Shown: positions 1-10,967 of the stretch, piece after piece
How the letters are laid out: each line of letters opens with the position of its first letter
Position numbering within the stretch: position 1 is the first letter of the stretch
From: Aquificota bacterium
Lineage (GTDB): Bacteria; Aquificota; Aquificia; Aquificales; Hydrogenothermaceae
NCBI GenBank assembly: GCA_013153635.1
Contig: JAADDZ010000016.1
Coordinates: forward strand, 1-64,000
Reading direction: 5' to 3'
Length of the DNA stretch: 64,000 nt
Made by a program: the position numbers and the translations under genes
Notes under the pieces: model-generated
Databases searched by the model: none
Seen by the model: only the letters and a program-made list of their open reading frames with translations
What the model was told of the DNA's origin: nothing

Positions 1-553
1 TTATAGGTCCATCTATCAGTGGAACTTTTATCATCTCTTCTAAGGTTTCTAAAGTGTTTATAAGTTCAGAGTTGTCTAAAAATTTTGCTTTCTTTATGGC
101 TTTTTTTAGTAAAAGGTACACTTCTTGATAGTTGTTTAGATTTCCAGATATTTCTTCTATGTATATACGCAGTGTCTCTAAATCTTCTGTATAGTTTTCA
201 TCAGGAAAGAATCTGTATCTTTTTTTTAAAGCTTCTATCTGCCTGTGGACTAGATAAGATGGAGAGTGCTGTCGTGCTTCATTTAGAAAAAATATCGCTC
301 CGTCAATATATGAGTATGTCTCTTTGAGGATTATCCTTCTTCTGTGAAGAGATGAGTATGCATCAAGGATAAGGTTTAAAGCTCTAGTAGTGTATACTTT
401 GATGTTGTGTATCTGGTCTTCTGTTAAACCTTCTGTAAGTATGATTATTCTTTCTTTTTCTTTTGGGATAAATAAAAATTCGTTTTCTGTCGTTATACTC
501 GCATGTGATACTGCAAACAAAATAAGTATTAGTGGTTTAATCAATAGTTTCAA
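1..553 (-). CDS. Exported helical protein of unknown function, 3' end cut by the window
   Basis: An open frame runs from a TTG at 553 to the window edge without a stop, giving about 184 residues. A GAGAGGGG ribosome-binding site sits just upstream of the TTG, inside the end of sbcC, so the two genes overlap by 17 bp and are probably co-transcribed. The N-terminus (MKLLIKPLILILFAVSHA) is a clear signal peptide with an Ala cleavage site. The rest is charged and mostly helical, with no Cys motif and no recognised catalytic residues. The general shape (short exported helical protein ending in a VPLID-like segment) faintly recalls YfdX-type proteins, but this is only an impression. Function unknown; probably periplasmic. 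Confidence 0.7.
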   Translation of the reverse strand, partial: MKLLIKPLILILFAVSHASITTENEFLFIPKEKERIIILTEGLTEDQIHNIKVYTTRALNLILDAYSSLHRRRIILKETYSYIDGAIFFLNEARQHSPSYLVHRQIEALKKRYRFFPDENYTEDLETLRIYIEEISGNLNNYQEVYLLLKKAIKKAKFLDNSELINTLETLEEMIKVPLIDGPI

Positions 554-3224
554 CGTTCCCCTCTCTAATAAAGTATATTATGTCTGCTACGTCTTCTAGT
601 TCTTTGTCATGGGTTATTATTATAAGCTGTTTTACATATTCGTTTTCTTTTAATGAAATCATCATAGATATGAGGTCTTCTCTTCTTTGTTGGTCTAGAT
701 GAATTGTTGGTTCGTCTAGTATCATAAAGTCTGTTTTGCTAGATAGTAGGTTACCTATAGCTATTCTCAAGGCTAGCCCTAGAGCAACTTTTTGTCCTCC
801 ACTTATTGAGGATACGTTTATATATCTATCTTCTCTTTCTACTGTAGGAGCGAGAAGTAGTATGTCGAAATTATCTGTTAGTTTTATCTGTTTAAAAGGG
901 AAGTCAAATTGGGAGAATATGTTGTTCATTATGATAGGGAGCTGGGATAAGGCTTGGTTTCTGATTATTAGCTGTATGCCATCTTTTCCTAAGGAAAATT
1001 CTAATTTTTGGTATTTTTTTATTTTTTCTTCTATCTGTTCTATTTTTTTTATCGTTTTTTCTTGTTGGTCTTTTTGTCTTTGTTTTTCTTTTATTATCGT
1101 TGATGTGTGAGTGTACTGTGTATTTAGGTCTAATATCTTTTCTTGTATTGTGGATAGGGTCTGTTTTAGTCTATCTTGTTCCTTTTTTAGCTGGTCTATT
1201 TTGTTTTGTATTGCTTTTGGGTCTTTTATTTCTGGTTTTAGGGTCTTTATCTGGTTTTCTAGAGTTTTTATTGTTTCTTGTGTGGCTTTTAGCTCTTTTT
1301 TTAATCTGTCTTCGTTTTCTATAACTGTTTTTGTTTTTATAAACATCTCTTTTTTTTCTTTTAGAGATTGTATCTGTTTTTTTAGATTTGGTTCTTCTAT
1401 GTTCTTTAGCTCTTTTCTTAGAGTTTTTGCTGTATCTTCTAGTTTTTTTAATTCTTGGGATAGGGATTTTATGTCTTCTTTTTGGAGCATTCTCTTGGCT
1501 TGTCTAAAAAGCTCTATTTTTTCCCTATTTTTTTGGAGAAAGGTTTGGACTTGTTCTACTTCTTTTTCTGTTTGCTCTTTGTTTTTTAAATTTCTCTCCA
1601 AAATCGCTAATCTGGACTGTACTTTTTCTTTTTCTTTTTTCTCTTTTAGATGGTTTTCATATGCATTTTTGAAATTGGTTAACAGTTCTTTTATCTCTTT
1701 TTCGTGTTTTATCTTCTCTTGGTATGTGTTTAGCTGTTTTTGGATTTTTTTGTATTGTTTTCTAAGGCTTTCTATCTGGGTTTGTATCTCTTTTAGTACT
1801 TCTTCCTTTGAGTGTTCGCTTAGAGGTCTTTCGCAGGTAGGACATTTTCCGTGTAGTTTCTCTATATTTTTTAATTTTTCCTTTAACTCTATGCCTTTTT
1901 GTTTTGTGTACTCTTCTTCTGCTAATAGTTTTTTTATTTTTTCTTCTAATTTTTGAATGTCTTCTTCGTTGTTTTTTATAAATTGGTCTATCAAAACTGG
2001 GTTCAGCTCTAAAGTTTTGTATATCTGTTTGTAAGTTTGGAGTTGTTTTGCGGTCTGGTACGCTTCTTTTTTTGTCTGTTTTAACTTTTGTGTGATGTTG
2101 TTTAACTCTTCTTCTAGGACTGTCTTTTCTCCTTCTTGTTTTTTTAGTAGTAGGAGTTTTTGCTGTAAGTGGTGTAGTTGGTTTTCTTTTTCTTTATACT
2201 CTTTTTCTAATGGTTCTAACTGTTGCAATGTCTTTTGGTACTCTTTTATCTGCTTTTCTCTTTCTTTTAGGTCTTGTAGTTTTTGTGTAAGGAGTTTTAG
2301 CTCTTGGAATTTTTGTAGCTGAAGCTCTTTTTCTTCTAACTGCTGTATGTAGGGTTTTAGTTTTTCTAGCTCTTTTTTTGCATCTTCTATCTGTTTTAGT
2401 TGGTCTTGGATTTTTTGTTGGATTTGTTTTTGCTGGTCTATTTTCTGCTCTAGTAGTTTTAGCTGGGATAGTTTTTTTTCGTTCTCGTGTAAGGTCTGTA
2501 TGTTTTCTTCTAGCTGTTTTTCTAGCTGTTTTAAACTGGTCTCTAGTTCTTTTTTGGTTTCTTTTTGTTTCTCTAGCTGGGTTTTTAGTTTAGATGCCTC
2601 TTTTTGGTAGTGTTTTAGCTCTTCTTCTATCTGTTGTAAATTCTGTAGAGTAGTAAGTAATGTTTCTTTTTCTATATCTAATTCTTTTCTCTTCTTCCCG
2701 TATGTCTCTGACAAGAGCTGGTACATAGTTAGGTCTAGGAGGTCTTCAAAAACTTTTGCTCTTTCTTTAGGGGATAGGTCTATAAGTCCTTCTATCTCTC
2801 CTTGTTTTACTAGAGAAGACCTTGAAAATACTCTATATGTTAGTTTTGTCAGTTTTGTTAGCTCTTTATCTATGTTTTTTTGTATGTCTAATATGAATCT
2901 GCCGTCTTTTTCTACCTGTATCTGGGCGGTTGATGTGGCTCTTTTACCAACTACTTCTATCGTTCTGTCTATTTTGTACCTTTTGTCTCCTAGTCTTATA
3001 TACAGCTCTATCTGGGCTTGTTTTGTACCCCACCTTACATAATCTATCAGATTTCTTTTTTTGTCTTTTCTTGCACCAAACAAGGCAAAGGTTATCCCTT
3101 CTACTATTGAGCTTTTCCCTGCTCCATTGTCTCCTATAAAGGCTGTTATCCCGTTAGGAGCAAACTCTATCTGTGTATCTTTGTGAATAAGAAAATTTTT
3201 TAGTTTTAATTTTTCTAATATCAT
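537..3224 (-). CDS. sbcC: SbcC/Rad50-type SMC-like DNA repair ATPase
   Basis: This is the ATPase subunit of the Mre11-Rad50 (SbcCD) complex, which tethers and resects DNA ends. The 895-aa protein has an N-terminal Walker A motif (GDNGAGKSS, about residues 31-39). A very long Glu/Lys/Gln/Leu-rich coiled coil is broken near residue 456 by a zinc hook (CPTC). The C-terminal half-ATPase has the signature SGGQKVALGLALR (about 803-815) and Walker B with D-loop (MILDEPTIHLD, about 837-847). The ATG overlaps the TGA of the upstream gene by 4 bp. No sbcD/mre11 is visible in the window; if partnered, it lies elsewhere. The coiled-coil region produces several spurious antisense frames. Confidence 0.95.
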   Translation of the reverse strand: MILEKLKLKNFLIHKDTQIEFAPNGITAFIGDNGAGKSSIVEGITFALFGARKDKKRNLIDYVRWGTKQAQIELYIRLGDKRYKIDRTIEVVGKRATSTAQIQVEKDGRFILDIQKNIDKELTKLTKLTYRVFSRSSLVKQGEIEGLIDLSPKERAKVFEDLLDLTMYQLLSETYGKKRKELDIEKETLLTTLQNLQQIEEELKHYQKEASKLKTQLEKQKETKKELETSLKQLEKQLEENIQTLHENEKKLSQLKLLEQKIDQQKQIQQKIQDQLKQIEDAKKELEKLKPYIQQLEEKELQLQKFQELKLLTQKLQDLKEREKQIKEYQKTLQQLEPLEKEYKEKENQLHHLQQKLLLLKKQEGEKTVLEEELNNITQKLKQTKKEAYQTAKQLQTYKQIYKTLELNPVLIDQFIKNNEEDIQKLEEKIKKLLAEEEYTKQKGIELKEKLKNIEKLHGKCPTCERPLSEHSKEEVLKEIQTQIESLRKQYKKIQKQLNTYQEKIKHEKEIKELLTNFKNAYENHLKEKKEKEKVQSRLAILERNLKNKEQTEKEVEQVQTFLQKNREKIELFRQAKRMLQKEDIKSLSQELKKLEDTAKTLRKELKNIEEPNLKKQIQSLKEKKEMFIKTKTVIENEDRLKKELKATQETIKTLENQIKTLKPEIKDPKAIQNKIDQLKKEQDRLKQTLSTIQEKILDLNTQYTHTSTIIKEKQRQKDQQEKTIKKIEQIEEKIKKYQKLEFSLGKDGIQLIIRNQALSQLPIIMNNIFSQFDFPFKQIKLTDNFDILLLAPTVEREDRYINVSSISGGQKVALGLALRIAIGNLLSSKTDFMILDEPTIHLDQQRREDLISMMISLKENEYVKQLIIITHDKELEDVADIIYFIREGNVETID

Positions 3225-3535
3225 TTTTGTACTTCTTTACCAAGCCTTTTCTCCACAGATTCTATCTTTTGTTTTAATCTGCCTGTTTTTCCTTTTCTTA
3301 TGTCTAATTTTATTGTGGAATAGACTCTGTTACAGTCTGGTTCTAACTGTTTGTACGCTTTTGCTATTATGCTCATCGCTTCGTCTATGGTTTGTGCTTC
3401 GAAAACAGTACCCATTGGGGTTAGTTTGTAGGGTACTCCGCTTTCATCTATCATTTTTATTATTCTGCTTACATAAGCACTTACACTCTCTCCTTTGTCT
3501 GTTGGGAACATTGCAAAGTCTACTAGTACTGACAT
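3221..3535 (-). CDS. MTH1187-family (YqgV-like, UPF0045) thiamine-binding-type protein
   Basis: This 104-aa protein matches the small cytosolic MTH1187/YqgV family, which forms tetramers of ferredoxin-like folds and is annotated as thiamine- or hydroxymethylpyrimidine-binding. Family features include the N-terminal strand (VLVDFAMFP), the segment ending in SGVPYKLTPMGTVFE and the helix after IDEAMSII. The start ATG has a strong AAAGGAGGG site 5 bp upstream. It is the first gene of a unit with sbcC, overlapping it by 4 bp. The link to sbcC gives no functional clue. Ligand binding is inferred from the family only. Confidence 0.85.
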   Translation of the reverse strand: MSVLVDFAMFPTDKGESVSAYVSRIIKMIDESGVPYKLTPMGTVFEAQTIDEAMSIIAKAYKQLEPDCNRVYSTIKLDIRKGKTGRLKQKIESVEKRLGKEVQK

Positions 3536-3592
3536 TTTTCCCTCCTTTGTAAAAAAATAACTATGTATATTACAGCAGATTTTAGCTTAGTT

Positions 3593-4047
3593 TCAATATA
3601 GTTCAAAAAATATGTCTATCTGTTTTAAAATCTCTTCTAGTGTTTGGTATTGTTCTACTCCTTGAATTTTGTGGGTTTTGTACCCAAGTACTCTTTTTGA
3701 GAGTATTAGACTGTAAGCTATCTCTGAAAGAGTACCGTAATTTCCTCCTATTGCTACGATTATTTGTCCAGTGGCTACTACTATGGGATTCCTGTTCCAG
3801 CTCATACCTGTATTTATCTTTATGTCTACAAAAGGATTTGCTTCTGTTCCATCATAAGAAGGCATTATACCTATGGTTAAGCCTCCTCTTTCCTTTGCAC
3901 CTTTACATACAGCTTCCATAATCCCTGTTCTCCCGCCGGACACTATTACTATATCTCTTTTTGCAAGCTCTATGCCTAAATTGTAGGCTAACCTGTACTC
4001 ATCAGAGTTTTCTTTAGCCTGTGAGCTTCCTATGACTGACACTACTT

Positions 4048-4051
<4 letters not shown>
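3593..4051 (-). CDS. LOG/TIGR00725-like Rossmann-fold protein
   Basis: This 152-aa protein resembles the TIGR00725 branch of the lysine-decarboxylase-like (LOG) superfamily. Visible motifs are an N-terminal VIGSS nucleotide-binding turn, the SGGRTGIMEAVCKGA loop and the GGNYGTLSEIAYSL segment, the latter replacing the GGxGTxxE motif of true LOG phosphoribohydrolases. A longer frame exists upstream, but the ATG at 4051 has AAAGGAGGAAAA directly before it and overlaps the previous gene's stop as ATGA, so it is chosen. Cytokinin-riboside-monophosphate-type hydrolysis is possible but unproven for this branch. It sits in an apparent operon with ahcY and a membrane protein. Confidence 0.85.
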
Positions 4052-6629
<2,578 letters not shown>

Positions 6630-6684
6630 AACCTTTTTATCTACTGCCGAAAAGCTAAAAAACTTTCTTTTCAATAGTTAGGTT

Positions 6685-8352
6685 ATGGAGAAAAAACCGA
6701 TAGGTCAGCTTCTAAAAGAGTTAGGGTATGTTACAGAGGAACAGATACATATAGCCTTAGAAGTGAAAAAGATAAAAGGGGGACTTTTAGGAGAGATTTT
6801 AGTGGCTTTGGCTTTTGTTTCTCCTATAGAAGTAGCAGAGGCTATAGCTATCCAAGCAGGAAAACCATTTATAGACTTGGCTGAATACCCTCCTGACAAA
6901 GAAGCTCTTGGTCTAATAAACAAAGAATTGGCTCTCCAGTTAGAGATAATCCCGCTGAAAAAAAGGGGAGATGTTTTAGATATTGCGATGACAAATCCAT
7001 ACGATATAAACGCAGTAGATATTGTTAGAAGAAGAACTGGACTAGATATAAATATATTTGTAACAGATAAAGAATCTTTGAAAAAAGCTATCGAGATAAA
7101 TTATTTTCTCTTGGAACACCCTATAGAAAGTGAAATAGAAAACATTATCCAGAATGTAAAAAAAGGGAATATCACTTCGTACATACCAAGATTAGTAAAT
7201 CTAATAATAGACAAAGCTATAATAGAGAGAGCTACAGATATACACATCTCTCCAGAAAATCTAGCTACTCACATCTTTTACCGGATTGACGGTATTATGA
7301 GACACTTTTTTTCCCTTCCTTCCTCTGTCCATTCTGCGATTGCATCTCGGATAAAGGTTTTAGCAGGATTAGATATAGCAGAACAAAGACTACCTCAAGA
7401 TGGCTCTTTTTCTTACGAGTTCTTCAATGAAGAGTATGATTTTAGAGTGTCAACTGTTCTTACCGCTTATGGAGAAAACATCGTTCTAAGGATTTTGTAC
7501 AAAAATATCTCTCTGTTTAACTTAAAAAAACTTGGATTCGAAGAGTATCTGTACAAAAAAATAGAAAACGCCCTAGAAAAACCCCAAGGTATATTCTTGG
7601 TAACAGGTCCCACTGGTTCTGGAAAAACAACAACGCTATATGCTTCTTTAAGGAGGATTAACTCTCTACATAGAAACATACTTGCGGTAGAAGACCCTAT
7701 AGAGTATAAATTTCCATTTATAAAACAGACCCAAGTTAACGAAAAAGCAGGATTTACTTTTGCTAGAGCTATAAAAGCTTTTTTAAGGCAAGACCCAGAT
7801 GTGATACTTGTAGGAGAGATTAGAGACAAAGAAACAGCCGAGATGGCTATAAGAGCATCAATAACAGGACATCTTGTTCTATCAACTCTACATACAAATG
7901 ATGCGGTAAGTGCCATTCCTAGATTGACAGACATAGGGATAAAAGAGTATATGGTTGCGGCTGGTGTATATAGGATATTAGCCCAGAGATTGATAAGAAA
8001 GGTATGTAACTTCTGTAAAGAAGAAATCCAAATACCTATAAAAAAACTGATAGAGTTAGGTTTTGATAGAGAATTTATACAACAGCATACAGAAGGAAAA
8101 GACCACATAAAAATAAATCGTGGAAAAGGCTGTGATTATTGCAATAATACAGGTTTTTTAGGAAGAGTAGCTATAGGAGAGCTACTGGTTATAGATGATG
8201 AGATAGGAGATATGATAATAAGAAAAGAGCCTCCTCTTTCTATATTGTACAAAGCAAAAAACAAAGGAATGCTAACCTTAAAAGAAGATGGTTTTTTAAA
8301 GGTGATAAAAGGTTTAACCACTCCAGAAGAAGTCATTAGGGTAGTAGGATAA
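6685..8352 (+). CDS. pilB: Type IV pilus / type II secretion assembly ATPase PilB/GspE
   Basis: This 555-aa hexameric ATPase powers pilus extension or pseudopilus assembly at the inner membrane. The N-terminal MshEN/GspE-N region (about 1-150) has the typical GQLLKELGYVTEEQI start. The ATPase core has Walker A (GPTGSGKTTT, about 307-316), the Asp box around DPIEYKF, Walker B (VILVGEIRD) and the His box (HLVLSTLHTN). A four-Cys zinc site is present (CNFC near 441 and CDYC near 482). Its stop overlaps the start of pilC (TAATG). PilB rather than GspE is chosen because it is paired only with pilC and a pilT retraction ATPase is present in the window. Confidence 0.9.
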   Translation: MEKKPIGQLLKELGYVTEEQIHIALEVKKIKGGLLGEILVALAFVSPIEVAEAIAIQAGKPFIDLAEYPPDKEALGLINKELALQLEIIPLKKRGDVLDIAMTNPYDINAVDIVRRRTGLDINIFVTDKESLKKAIEINYFLLEHPIESEIENIIQNVKKGNITSYIPRLVNLIIDKAIIERATDIHISPENLATHIFYRIDGIMRHFFSLPSSVHSAIASRIKVLAGLDIAEQRLPQDGSFSYEFFNEEYDFRVSTVLTAYGENIVLRILYKNISLFNLKKLGFEEYLYKKIENALEKPQGIFLVTGPTGSGKTTTLYASLRRINSLHRNILAVEDPIEYKFPFIKQTQVNEKAGFTFARAIKAFLRQDPDVILVGEIRDKETAEMAIRASITGHLVLSTLHTNDAVSAIPRLTDIGIKEYMVAAGVYRILAQRLIRKVCNFCKEEIQIPIKKLIELGFDREFIQQHTEGKDHIKINRGKGCDYCNNTGFLGRVAIGELLVIDDEIGDMIIRKEPPLSILYKAKNKGMLTLKEDGFLKVIKGLTTPEEVIRVVG

Positions 8353-9566
8353 TGGCTGTATATCTAGTAGAAGCTGTAGATACCAAAGGTAACAAAATAA
8401 AAAAACTTCTCAATATAGAAGAAGATTCATTACTGTCCTATTTAGAATTTTCTCACCTTACTCCTATAAAGATTCGCCAGTTACCAGATTTTGTTAAACA
8501 TCTTGATTTTAAAATATCAAAAAAGAAAATAAAAAGAGTCCATATAATAGAGATATTAGAAAATCTACATCTTATTGTTAAATCAGGAATCCCGCTAAAT
8601 GTAGGAATCATAGATTTAGCAGAAGATACCCAAAATCCTTTCCTAAAGGACATGCTCTATGAGATAGCTTTTAAGATACAAGGAGGAATGCTACTATCTC
8701 AAGCAGTAGAGAAATACCGCCAGTATTTTACTGATGTTGTTATTGCATTGTTCAAAATAGGAGAAGAAACTGGAAATCTAGACAAAACCCTAAAAGATGC
8801 GGCAGAACACCTAAAAAGGATAGATGATATTTTTTCAAAGACAAAACAAGCTCTTTTATACCCAACAATAGCAGTTACCGCTATACTATCAGCTATTATA
8901 TTTTGGGTAGTTTATGTATTTCCAAAGCTTACAAAACTGTTCAAAGATTTAGGTATAGAGTTGCCTGTAATCACTGAATATTTTTTGGCTGTATCTCAAT
9001 TTGTGATAGATTATGGACTGATATTCATCACCACCTTAATCATAGTAATAATACTCATAAAAGTAGCCAGAGAAAGAAACACAAAATTTAGACTGTACAC
9101 AGACAAAATCATACTAAAGATACCTGTTATAAGTCCTGTTTTAAAAAATTTTTATTATGCCTTCTTTTGTGAATACCTTAGATTTATGATAAAAGTAGGT
9201 CTACCAATAAACAGAGCATTAGAGATTCTATCTTCTAGTATAAAAAACTCTGTTTTTAAAGAAGCTATAAAACACACAAAATCAAAAATAGAAGAAGGGT
9301 ATAGCCTAGCCCAAGCACTAAAAGAGGAAAAGATATTCCCCCCTTTGATAATCAGAATGTTATCTATAGGAGAGCAGACAGGAGGCTTAGAAAGTCAATT
9401 AGAGTACATATCCTCATACTACTATACAAAAGTAGATTATACGTCTCAAAATATAGCAAAAACTATAGAACCTGCAATCATTATGTTAGTTGGGATATTT
9501 CTCCTCGTGGTAATTATAAGTATACTTAGCCCTATCTATGACCTAATAACAAAATTAACAGAATAA
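8352..9566 (+). CDS. pilC: Type IV pilus inner-membrane platform protein PilC/GspF
   Basis: A 404-aa protein of the GspF/PilC family, the integral membrane platform that PilB and PilT act on. It contains two homologous cytoplasmic helical domains: first about 65-190 with GEETGNLDKTL, second about 270-380 with GEQTGGLESQL. Three membrane segments lie near residues 170-195, 215-240 and 375-398. The ATG overlaps the pilB stop by 1 bp, so translation is probably coupled. The pilin, prepilin peptidase and secretin genes are not in this window. Confidence 0.9.
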   Translation: MAVYLVEAVDTKGNKIKKLLNIEEDSLLSYLEFSHLTPIKIRQLPDFVKHLDFKISKKKIKRVHIIEILENLHLIVKSGIPLNVGIIDLAEDTQNPFLKDMLYEIAFKIQGGMLLSQAVEKYRQYFTDVVIALFKIGEETGNLDKTLKDAAEHLKRIDDIFSKTKQALLYPTIAVTAILSAIIFWVVYVFPKLTKLFKDLGIELPVITEYFLAVSQFVIDYGLIFITTLIIVIILIKVARERNTKFRLYTDKIILKIPVISPVLKNFYYAFFCEYLRFMIKVGLPINRALEILSSSIKNSVFKEAIKHTKSKIEEGYSLAQALKEEKIFPPLIIRMLSIGEQTGGLESQLEYISSYYYTKVDYTSQNIAKTIEPAIIMLVGIFLLVVIISILSPIYDLITKLTE

Positions 9567-9567
9567 T

Positions 9568-10848
9568 TTACTTCTTTAAAGACTCAAAGGCAGTTTCTCT
9601 AAGAGTAAAAGCTATAATCAAAGCAATAACAGAAGCTATTATCAGGTAATAAGCAGGTGCAAGAATGTCTCCTGTCACTTTTATAAGATAAGTAACAACC
9701 AAAGGTGCAGTCCCCCCAAATAAAGCCAAAGACAGATTATAACCTACAGAATAAGCAGTATTCCTAATCTTTGTAGGGAACATCTCTACCAAGACAGTAG
9801 GAACTGTACCCATAAAACCAGAAGTCAAAAAAGCAAAACAGATATGAGCAAACAGTATTTTTGAAATATCTCCAGAAGAAATCAATAAAAACAGAGGATA
9901 CGAAAAAACGGCAACAGGCAAAATAGAACTTATTATAACTTTTTTCCTTCCTACTAAATCAGACAGAAAAGCCATAACAGGAATAAAAACAACAAGAACA
10001 ATCATGCTAACAGTATTTATAGCAAGAGCCTTAGAAAAAGGTATACCTAATATCTTAGAATAATAAGTAGTCAAATACACAAAAAGTACATAAAAAGAGA
10101 CAGCTTGGAGAGTAGACAGACCTACATTTTTTAGAAACTCTTTAGGGGCTATTTTCAAAGTCTCAATCAAAGGAAATTTTGATATGCTCTGTTCCTGCTT
10201 AATCTGTGTAAAATCAGGTGTTTCCTCTATTTTCCTTCTTATATAAAAACCCAAAATTCCAAGAGGAATACCTACAAGAAAGGCTATCCTCCAGCCATAA
10301 CTGTAAAGAGCCTCCTTATCTAAAAAACCAGTAAGAACTGCTCCAACAGCAGACCCTAGCAGTATACCCAAAACAGCTCCAAACAGACCAAAACTCCCTA
10401 TAGTCCCTCTTCTGTTAGGAGGTGCATGTTCTACCAAAAAAGATACAGAGGTTGTATATTCACCTCCTACAGATAAACCTTGAAATAATCTAAGTATAGT
10501 AAGAAGAACAGCCGCCCATATACCTATCTGCTGATAGGTAGGAAGCAAACCTATCAATGTAGTTGCTATAGCCATAACCAAGATAGATAAAGCAAGGGCT
10601 TGTTTTCTTCCAAACTTATCTCCAATATGTCCAAAAATCAAAGAGCCTAAAGGTCTCATAAAAAAACCTGCGGCAAACACTCCAAAAGTCTTAATAAGAG
10701 ATATAGTTGGATTATCCGAAGGGAAAAACAAATCAGCTATGATAGGAGCAAGATACCCATAAAGAGCAAAATCATACCATTCTAAAACATTACCAATAGC
10801 CCCAGCAGAGATAGTTTTTATCAGATTCTTATTGTATATCGTAGCCAC
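9568..10848 (-). CDS. MFS transporter, metabolite:H+ symporter (MHS) family
   Basis: This 426-aa protein has about 12 membrane segments and the hallmark MHS N-terminus (IGNVLEWYDFALYGYLAP), the MFS loop GHIGDKFGRKQAL and the LSVGGEY segment, like ProP and KgtP. Substrates of the family are organic acids or zwitterions (proline, betaine, 2-oxoglutarate, citrate); the sequence does not let me choose. The start is a GTG at 10846-10848 with TTGGGGTG upstream. It converges with pilC with almost no gap and is divergent from the copper-type ATPase. It appears monocistronic. Confidence 0.88.
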   Translation of the reverse strand: MATIYNKNLIKTISAGAIGNVLEWYDFALYGYLAPIIADLFFPSDNPTISLIKTFGVFAAGFFMRPLGSLIFGHIGDKFGRKQALALSILVMAIATTLIGLLPTYQQIGIWAAVLLTILRLFQGLSVGGEYTTSVSFLVEHAPPNRRGTIGSFGLFGAVLGILLGSAVGAVLTGFLDKEALYSYGWRIAFLVGIPLGILGFYIRRKIEETPDFTQIKQEQSISKFPLIETLKIAPKEFLKNVGLSTLQAVSFYVLFVYLTTYYSKILGIPFSKALAINTVSMIVLVVFIPVMAFLSDLVGRKKVIISSILPVAVFSYPLFLLISSGDISKILFAHICFAFLTSGFMGTVPTVLVEMFPTKIRNTAYSVGYNLSLALFGGTAPLVVTYLIKVTGDILAPAYYLIIASVIALIIAFTLRETAFESLKK

Positions 10849-10967
10849 AAAAACACCCCAAACAAAATTTTAAAGATATTATTATAACTAAAACTTATTA
10901 GATTTATACCTTGTAAAGCTGTTATTTAGAGTTTATATTTTTCTAAAAATTTATAAAAGGGATTTTT

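Noticed and set aside
1111-1956. 281-aa plus-strand frame inside sbcC
   Set aside because: It is a Phe/Ser/Cys-rich shadow of the Lys/Glu/Gln coiled-coil codons on the other strand.
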